Assembly: GCA_023229545.1 (NCBI GenBank)
Contig: JALNZB010000001.1
Span: forward strand, 163,960-227,959
Length of the DNA: 64,000 nucleotides
Direction: 5' to 3'
DNA from: Sulfuritalea sp.
GTDB taxonomy: Bacteria; Pseudomonadota; Gammaproteobacteria; Burkholderiales; Rhodocyclaceae
Shown here: piece after piece, positions 60,201 to 64,000 of the stretch
Numbering within the stretch: the stretch's first letter is position 1
Layout of the letters: each line of letters begins with the position of its first letter
Notes under the pieces: model-generated
Seen by the model: the letters and a program-made list of their open reading frames with translations, nothing else
Databases searched by the model: none
Told to the model about the DNA's origin: nothing
Translations under genes and position numbers: made by a program

Positions 60201-62880
60201 GTTGCAAACTGGTGCTGACGACCGAAATGTAACCATTGGAGGGGGATCCGTCATCGTTCGTTTCTATCCAGTTGCCAGCCCAGTTCTGCGAGCCGTCGTT
60301 CCGGCTGTAGCTCACGCTCGAAAACTGATCCAGATAAGTACTGCAGGTCGGCGTCCCTGCCGTCGGATAGCGGATGATGACTATCCCCGAGCCACCAGTG
60401 CCGCCGGTGAAAGCCGAGCCGCTGCTGCTATTGCTGCCGCTTGCGCCGCCGCCGCCGCCGCCGGTGTTGACCGTGCCGGCCGTACCGGCGCCGCGCGCAG
60501 AGGGTGCAGAACCACCGCCGCCCAAGCCACCCGAACCACCGGTGCCGCTTGTACCGTCATCCGTGCCGCCGCCGCCGCCGCCGCCGTAATCCTTGCTCGT
60601 GCCGGCGATGTCGTTCGACACGCCAGCGCCGCCATTCCCCCCCGTGCTGCTGGTGCCATTGGCACCAGCAGCACCTGCGCCGCCGCCGCCGCCGCCGCCA
60701 TCGTTGCCGTTGCCGCTGCCGCCGTCGTTGCCCTGGCTTGCGTTGCCGCCGTTATTGCCGTCGCTGCCGCCGCCGCCCGATGCGCCGTTGCTGCCGCTGG
60801 TGCCCGTGGTGTTGCCCGCCCATGCGCCGCCGCCGCCGCCGACGGCAGTGAGCGTGGAGAACGTGGAACTGATCCCGTTGCCTCCGTTCGCAGACCCGGT
60901 TCCTGCGGTGCCGCCGCTGCCGACCGTAACGGGGTAGGGTCCCGCAGTAACCGGGAAACTGGTGCCGCTCAATACGCCACCCGCACCGCCGCCGCCCGCA
61001 CCTTCCGCATTGCCGCTGACGATGCCGCCGCCGCCGCCGCCGCCGCCGACTACCAGATAGCGCACGCTGGTCACACTGGACGGAATGGTCACAGTGCCAT
61101 TGCCGGTGCAGGTTACGAGGGTGTCGCCGCCAACCGTGGTGGTGGTGCAGCCGTTCGCCACGACCGTGCCACTATCCGTCGCCGTATTGTTCGCGCTGTT
61201 GGTGTCCAGGATGGTGCCGGTGACCGTGGCGCTGTTGGTGAGCGTCCCGCTGGCGCCAGCGCTGACTGCGGCGTTGATTGTCAGTGCCGCCGCCGAAGCG
61301 CCCGAATTGATCGCGGTGCTGCTGGTGCAGGTAACCGTTTGCCCAACGGAGCCGCACGACCAGCCGGTGCCCGTGGCGCTGCTATAAGTCAGGCCGCTGG
61401 GTAGGGTGTCGACCACCGTGACGGTGCCGCTGTGCGTGAGCGGCCCGCCGTTGCCGACCGTGAGCGTATAGGCGACGTTGGCGCCGGCGACCAGCGGTCC
61501 GTCCCGCGCCATCAGCAGCGACAGATCGGCGGCCTGGACCACGCGGCTGTCGCTTGCCGTGTCATTGCTTGCGACGTTGTCGAACAGCGTTCCCGCCACT
61601 GCGGCGGTATTGGTGATGGTGCCGCTGGCCCCGGTATTGACGGTTGCCGTCAGTGTGATCGCGCCGGTCGCCGCGCCGCTGGCTAGATTGCCGGCCCGCG
61701 TGCATGTGGTGTAGGGCGCATTGCACACCCAGCCGCTGCCGGATGCGCCGGTGTAAGTAAGTGCTGCCGGGGGGGTGTTGGTCACCGTGATCGGTCCGGT
61801 TTCGGTGTTCGGACCGTTGTTGCTCACGTTCAGGGTGTAGGTCACCGTTTGACCAGGCTCCATGGTCCCGGAATATCCCATGGTGATGCCGAGGTCGGCG
61901 ACCGGGGTATTGGTGTTGCTGATTATTTCCGCCGAAAGGAGTACGCGGTCGCCGCCGGAACTGTAGGTCGTGGTGGCGGATGTTGCGCCTGCCGTAAGGT
62001 AGGCGCTGATGTTATAAGTGTCGAAATCCACCCCGTAGGAATTGTTGTCCGCCGTTCCGGTGATGGTGCTTTTCGAGTTGAACTGCTGGTGCAGCGGGTT
62101 GGTGGCATCCGATAGATGCGATCCATTGAATATGAGATCTTCGGACGCATCGTTGATCGAGTCGTCACCCTCCCAGGTGACGTGGGCATGCTTGCCGTTG
62201 ATGGGCGATGCCGGAATTCTGAAGTTGCTGGGCGTCAGTGTGATGCTGTCGTTAATGAAGTTCTGGAAGCCTTCGTAGAGATTGATGATGCGAAAGTCCT
62301 CACTGGAGTCGGAATAGATCGCCACCAGCGCCCAGCCGGAAAGAACAGTCTCAATGTTGCAGTGATCGCCACTGGTGACGACTGACAGCCCGGAAAACGA
62401 ATAGCTTCCGTTTCTCTTGGCGTTTACTGCGGTGGTAACGTCCGCCACGCCACTAAAGAACGTGCGTGTGGTGGAGACTTCGCTGGTGTAGCGTCGGTTG
62501 GCGGCGGCACTGACGGCCGCGCCCTCGAAGTTGACGTCATAGTCCCAAGTTGCGCTATCCCCCGTAGTGCCCGAGCCGGCCCAGTACAGGTAGGCCTTGA
62601 CAATGGTCGCGCTGGCGGGAATTCCGGACAACGAGGCATTATTTGTCGTATTCGCCGCCAGTACGCTACAGGGATCGACAGTATTGGAGTTGGTACGCCG
62701 GGTCTTCTGCGTGCCGACAAAGTTTATGTTGCCGGCAAGACTTTCATAGAGGCTGACCGTGGTGTCGGCCACTGCGGGACGCCAGGGAAGGAGGCATAGT
62801 GCAATCAGAAGGACGAAAAGAAAGGGCCACGCTCGCGTTTCGCCGGCAGTCGAAGCTTGAGTGAAATTCTGTTGCATCAT
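57277..62880 (-). CDS. mshQ: giant MshQ-like secreted protein (DUF6701, DUF11 repeats, glycine-rich domain)
   Basis: 1867 residues. A signal peptide is at about 18-38 (FLFVLLIALCLLPWRPAVA). The next part (about 40-320) resembles DUF3344 (SLYESLAGNINFVGTQ). Two DUF11-type repeats follow (about 325-445 and 450-570; VADLGITMGYSG, TYTLNVSNNGPNT). Then comes a glycine-rich domain (about 590-835) starting SVTSVRYLVVGGGGGGGG, and a jellyroll-like segment (about 845-960). The last 900 residues match the DUF6701/MshQ C-terminal region ending RIRFGSPKAPYIYLRERY. It is probably exported and associated with the MSHA pilus. It lies apart from mshP, separated by VapBC and an ATPase. Confidence 0.85.
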   Translation of the reverse strand: MMQQNFTQASTAGETRAWPFLFVLLIALCLLPWRPAVADTTVSLYESLAGNINFVGTQKTRRTNSNTVDPCSVLAANTTNNASLSGIPASATIVKAYLYWAGSGTTGDSATWDYDVNFEGAAVSAAANRRYTSEVSTTRTFFSGVADVTTAVNAKRNGSYSFSGLSVVTSGDHCNIETVLSGWALVAIYSDSSEDFRIINLYEGFQNFINDSITLTPSNFRIPASPINGKHAHVTWEGDDSINDASEDLIFNGSHLSDATNPLHQQFNSKSTITGTADNNSYGVDFDTYNISAYLTAGATSATTTYSSGGDRVLLSAEIISNTNTPVADLGITMGYSGTMEPGQTVTYTLNVSNNGPNTETGPITVTNTPPAALTYTGASGSGWVCNAPYTTCTRAGNLASGAATGAITLTATVNTGASGTITNTAAVAGTLFDNVASNDTASDSRVVQAADLSLLMARDGPLVAGANVAYTLTVGNGGPLTHSGTVTVVDTLPSGLTYSSATGTGWSCGSVGQTVTCTSSTAINSGASAAALTINAAVSAGASGTLTNSATVTGTILDTNSANNTATDSGTVVANGCTTTTVGGDTLVTCTGNGTVTIPSSVTSVRYLVVGGGGGGGGIVSGNAEGAGGGGAGGVLSGTSFPVTAGPYPVTVGSGGTAGTGSANGGNGISSTFSTLTAVGGGGGAWAGNTTGTSGSNGASGGGGSDGNNGGNASQGNDGGSGNGNDGGGGGGGAGAAGANGTSSTGGNGGAGVSNDIAGTSKDYGGGGGGGTDDGTSGTGGSGGLGGGGSAPSARGAGTAGTVNTGGGGGGASGSNSSSGSAFTGGTGGSGIVIIRYPTAGTPTCSTYLDQFSSVSYSRNDGSQNWAGNWIETNDDGSPSNGYISVVSTSLQLTGGGSLPRIEREANLSALTSATLTFDYSQSGTESSDTLVVEVSNNGGTSWTTIQTILGGGSSQAFSTDVSTYISSNFRVRLTVDANRTNDKFSVDNVQIEGCVTLSSVDHYAISYPNGNPGVTCEAQKVRITGHTSADVATAPTAGTQITLSTTPAAGGWANVSTNPGTFTAPNNYTFNGTETYAEFWLTQTTPTTAPHIDIDVTGGARTDKDGDASEDAKAEFTSAAFKYYACTGAVPATCSEVSINHQIAAKASSITPNAQNLYLRAVRSDPANQCTAALNNAQTVKFAYECINPVTCHNLDELLSINGGTATYIARNDAGAVSVGTGTYSDVSMNFGATGYAPFNLNYGDVGKIKLHALKIVPANSATTPPTLAYTLYEASNEFVVKPYGFTVTNIKCTTANTTYCGAGALLMATSGNNPGATDASSMMPSPNDTIGMTFIRAGDAFSATVSAVRYDSAVAFSFGRESTPEDATLAHSLISPTGGTAGTLGGTTSIPGASFQGTTKGVATVTDLNWSEVGIIALSARLANDGLYLGAGVTTTGSIAVGSNSLLVSSTSGIAIGTTLTILGAGTNGKPLMTTVTAVSGTTITLAAAAQTTVTGDVVVDMAGATDNIGRFVPHHFGVTGSVVNRSDLATPGGSFTYMGEPMKLTLEVTAYNKSEGPTQNYTGNFAKLSAAGTPSLGTTRANWVCTSGTQCMGLAAVSGSDLTSRLDIDTTSTNSAVPTNTTTAGGATVGWGAGKSYFTLFSVFNRAATPDGPYATLKFGVKPLDSDGVTLPPKGAIDISHCSDLDVTAGAENSACTFTVAEAQLRRKIFNTALRFGRLRLVNAYGSELLPMRVEGRMEYWDGGRWTLNTPDSLTSVVQNGVTASGGISANTCFLSNPPPSGPTNSSCLAGGSPATTFSSGTAYWYVFDKTPRQVGYADLTLATPAWLDGWWSSAATGHTEDPVARIRFGSPKAPYIYLRERY
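60360..61060 (-). repeat. low-complexity glycine-rich coding tract in mshQ-like gene
   Basis: About 700 bases are dominated by GGC/GGT codons (GCC-repeats on the + strand), with runs such as GGGGGGGG and GGAGGAGG at the protein level. It is unstable-looking short tandem DNA but keeps the reading frame across its length. Confidence 0.8.
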
Positions 62881-62911
62881 GTTTCTCTTATCGGCAGGTT
62901 ACCCGACATCA

Positions 62912-62935
62912 AAAGTCGGCGCTGGTGGTACGGCG
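62912..62935 (+). repeat. 24-base dispersed repeat, intergenic copy before mshQ-like gene
   Basis: 22 of 24 bases match, 31 bases upstream of the mshQ-like start and on the opposite strand. Confidence 0.85.
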
Positions 62936-62954
62936 ATTGATGACGTATTCCGCA

Positions 62955-62998
62955 CTGGGAGCGTCGGCATCTTGCCGGCAAGATGCCGACGCTCCCAG
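62955..62998. repeat. perfect 44-base palindrome
   Basis: The left arm starts CTGGGAGCGTCGGCATC and its 22 bases are exactly repeated in reverse complement, with no loop. It could form a strong cruciform or RNA hairpin. It resembles REP-like elements. Confidence 0.85.
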
Positions 62999-63066
62999 AG
63001 AATAGAACGGAGACCACGATTTTGTGTTCATGACGGTTTCACCTGTCAGTTCGTTCTGCTCATATA

Positions 63067-63090
63067 AAAGTCGGCGCTTGCCGGCTCGCG
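63067..63090 (+). repeat. 24-base dispersed repeat, diverged intergenic copy
   Basis: 18 of 24 bases match. The core AAAGTCGGCGCT is intact, and the 3' part is replaced by TGCCGGC. Confidence 0.5.
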
Positions 63091-63135
63091 AAGCAGAATC
63101 CCCGGAAGACAGGGTCCGGGACGGCGGGGGAGTGG

Positions 63136-63621
63136 TTACTTTTCATCCGCGATGACCACCGCAACACCCAGCTTTTCCCTACAGTAGCGCTCCGCGCGGT
63201 CATTCATGCTCACGAGCGGGGCGACGAGTTCCAGCATCCGGCTAGCAAGGGCAGAGAGCGTGGCGGCATCTTCCTCGTATTCGTGATTGATGGCGTTGCG
63301 CACATCGCGGGGTTCTTTCCAGTCCTGCTCACTTTCGACGATGTCGGCTTTCTCGGCAAAGGCCAGGACATCCGTCATGCCCACTACCTGTACGCCTTCT
63401 TCAAGCGCAATCGCCTTCAACAGCGTGCCAAGATGCTCCTGATATTCAGCGAAGCGCGCTCGGAAAGCGGCGAGTATTTCTGCATCGGCATCCTCTAATT
63501 GCTGCAAGTTTTTATCAACAATGCTGGCTGCGCGCATGCGGCGGCTTGAGTAGATCAGGTAGGCGCGCATCCTGGCGAGCTGCGCGATTCGTTTGGCGAT
63601 GATTTCTTTTTGCCTTTGCAT
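63136..63621 (-). CDS. HEPN-like toxin with RX4HxY motif
   Basis: 161 residues from ATG 63621 (a GTG at 63624 is also possible). Helical throughout. RDVRNAINHEYEED carries the RX4HxY motif of HepT toxins. It overlaps the upstream nucleotidyltransferase gene by a few bases. Sequence similarity to the hepT at 51.7 kb is low, so it is a separate module rather than a local duplicate. The remaining sequence has no named domain that I recognise. Confidence 0.75.
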   Translation of the reverse strand: MQRQKEIIAKRIAQLARMRAYLIYSSRRMRAASIVDKNLQQLEDADAEILAAFRARFAEYQEHLGTLLKAIALEEGVQVVGMTDVLAFAEKADIVESEQDWKEPRDVRNAINHEYEEDAATLSALASRMLELVAPLVSMNDRAERYCREKLGVAVVIADEK

Positions 63622-63911
63622 CACGTCAGCCTAACGCCCTGAGCCTTGGCAATGTCGAAGATGGGTTCATTGCACGTATGGTTGTTGACGACCAGATCGA
63701 CGTGGCGGCCGAGCACATCCGCCAGCTCACCGCGGGCACGCGCCAAAGGCAGCGCCAGTTGGGATTTGTCGGTTTCCACATACAAATCGATATCGCCCCC
63801 TTTTTTGCCGTCATCCACGCGCGAACCAAACAGCCAGACATCAGATGAACTGCCAAGATGTTTTCTGATCAGTTGAACCGCAAGTTGAAGTTCTTGCTGG
63901 GGCACTCTCAT
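63621..63911 (-). CDS. MNT-domain nucleotidyltransferase (MntA-like antitoxin)
   Basis: 96 residues from ATG 63911; another ATG at 63929 would add six. VWLFGSRVDDGKKGGDIDLYV is the minimal nucleotidyltransferase signature (quoted by LFGSRVDD and GGDIDLYV), and HVDLVVNN supplies the third Asp. With the next gene it forms an MNT/HEPN toxin-antitoxin pair. The bases after it to the end of the window hold no gene that I can support. Confidence 0.85.
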   Translation of the reverse strand: MRVPQQELQLAVQLIRKHLGSSSDVWLFGSRVDDGKKGGDIDLYVETDKSQLALPLARARGELADVLGRHVDLVVNNHTCNEPIFDIAKAQGVRLT

Positions 63912-64000
63912 GGCACTACTCCGAAACATTCAGCGCAGCTTAGCAAAAGTCTGCGAACCATTAAAACGGGGACAGACTCTGAGGTTTCCCCACGAATTTC

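Noticed and set aside
60430..61050. GCC-rich repeats that look like a tandem or CRISPR-type array
   Set aside because: They are glycine codons in one continuous frame; there are no equal-length spacers and no cas genes nearby.
63945..64000. GGGGACAGACTCTGAGG at the right edge, like sequences near REP-associated transposases
   Set aside because: The window ends before any gene could confirm it.

Overview
The window is high-GC DNA with dense, short-spaced genes. Its gene content is that of a betaproteobacterium, most likely near the Rhodocyclales: PhaM-type PHA granule protein, AmgK/MurU cell-wall recycling next to lptD-surA-pdxA-rsmA, MSHA-type pilus genes, and many two-component and c-di-GMP proteins. 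This placement is inferred from gene content and order, not from a database search.

Layout. 1-7.4 kb: signalling. The 3' end of a protein with an HPt domain, a REC-kinase-REC hybrid and a REC-GGDEF cyclase, then a membrane methyltransferase, a ParA-like ATPase, a LuxR-type regulator, phaM, an AEC permease and a PilZ protein. 7.5-20.7 kb: housekeeping. xthA, a Crp/Fnr regulator with a DUF2892 protein, an HI0933-type flavoprotein, the block rsmA-pdxA-surA-lptD, and divergently amgK-murU-pepP-ubiH. 20.8-26 kb: dusB-fis-purH-purD-tsaC. 26-31 kb: tRNA-Ala(CGC), a 415-base gap with RNA-like hairpins, a caspase-fold lipoprotein, tRNA-Arg(ACG), ugpB-ugpQ. 31-51.6 kb: alaS, a GGDEF-EAL protein with a CxxCH haem-binding motif, a phosphohexomutase, waaF, ilvE, nudJ-mnmA, an HU gene, a rhodanese, queG/tsaE-amiC, ribF-ileS-lspA-ispH. 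51.7-64 kb: accessory. An MSHA minor-pilin operon (mshC-D-O-P) and a 1867-residue MshQ-like protein are interleaved with two MNT/HEPN pairs, a VapBC pair, an AAA/DUF4143 ATPase and a broken prepilin gene.

The most unusual feature is a 24-base dispersed repeat (core AAAGTCGGCGCTGG, ending ACGGCG). I count about 20 copies from 6.2 to 63.1 kb on both strands. About half lie inside conserved genes, where the same-strand copies are often read in frame as V-G-A-G-x-T-A (rsmA, ileS, amiC, ubiH, the flavoprotein, the AEC permease). The rest lie in intergenic DNA, often just after a stop codon. One copy (51693-51716) is identical to the consensus I derived. Its density and tolerance inside genes suggest either an invasive mini-repeat or a DNA-uptake-type signal. 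The neighbouring type IV pilus genes make the second idea worth testing, but nothing here proves it. A separate perfect 44-base palindrome lies at 62955-62998.
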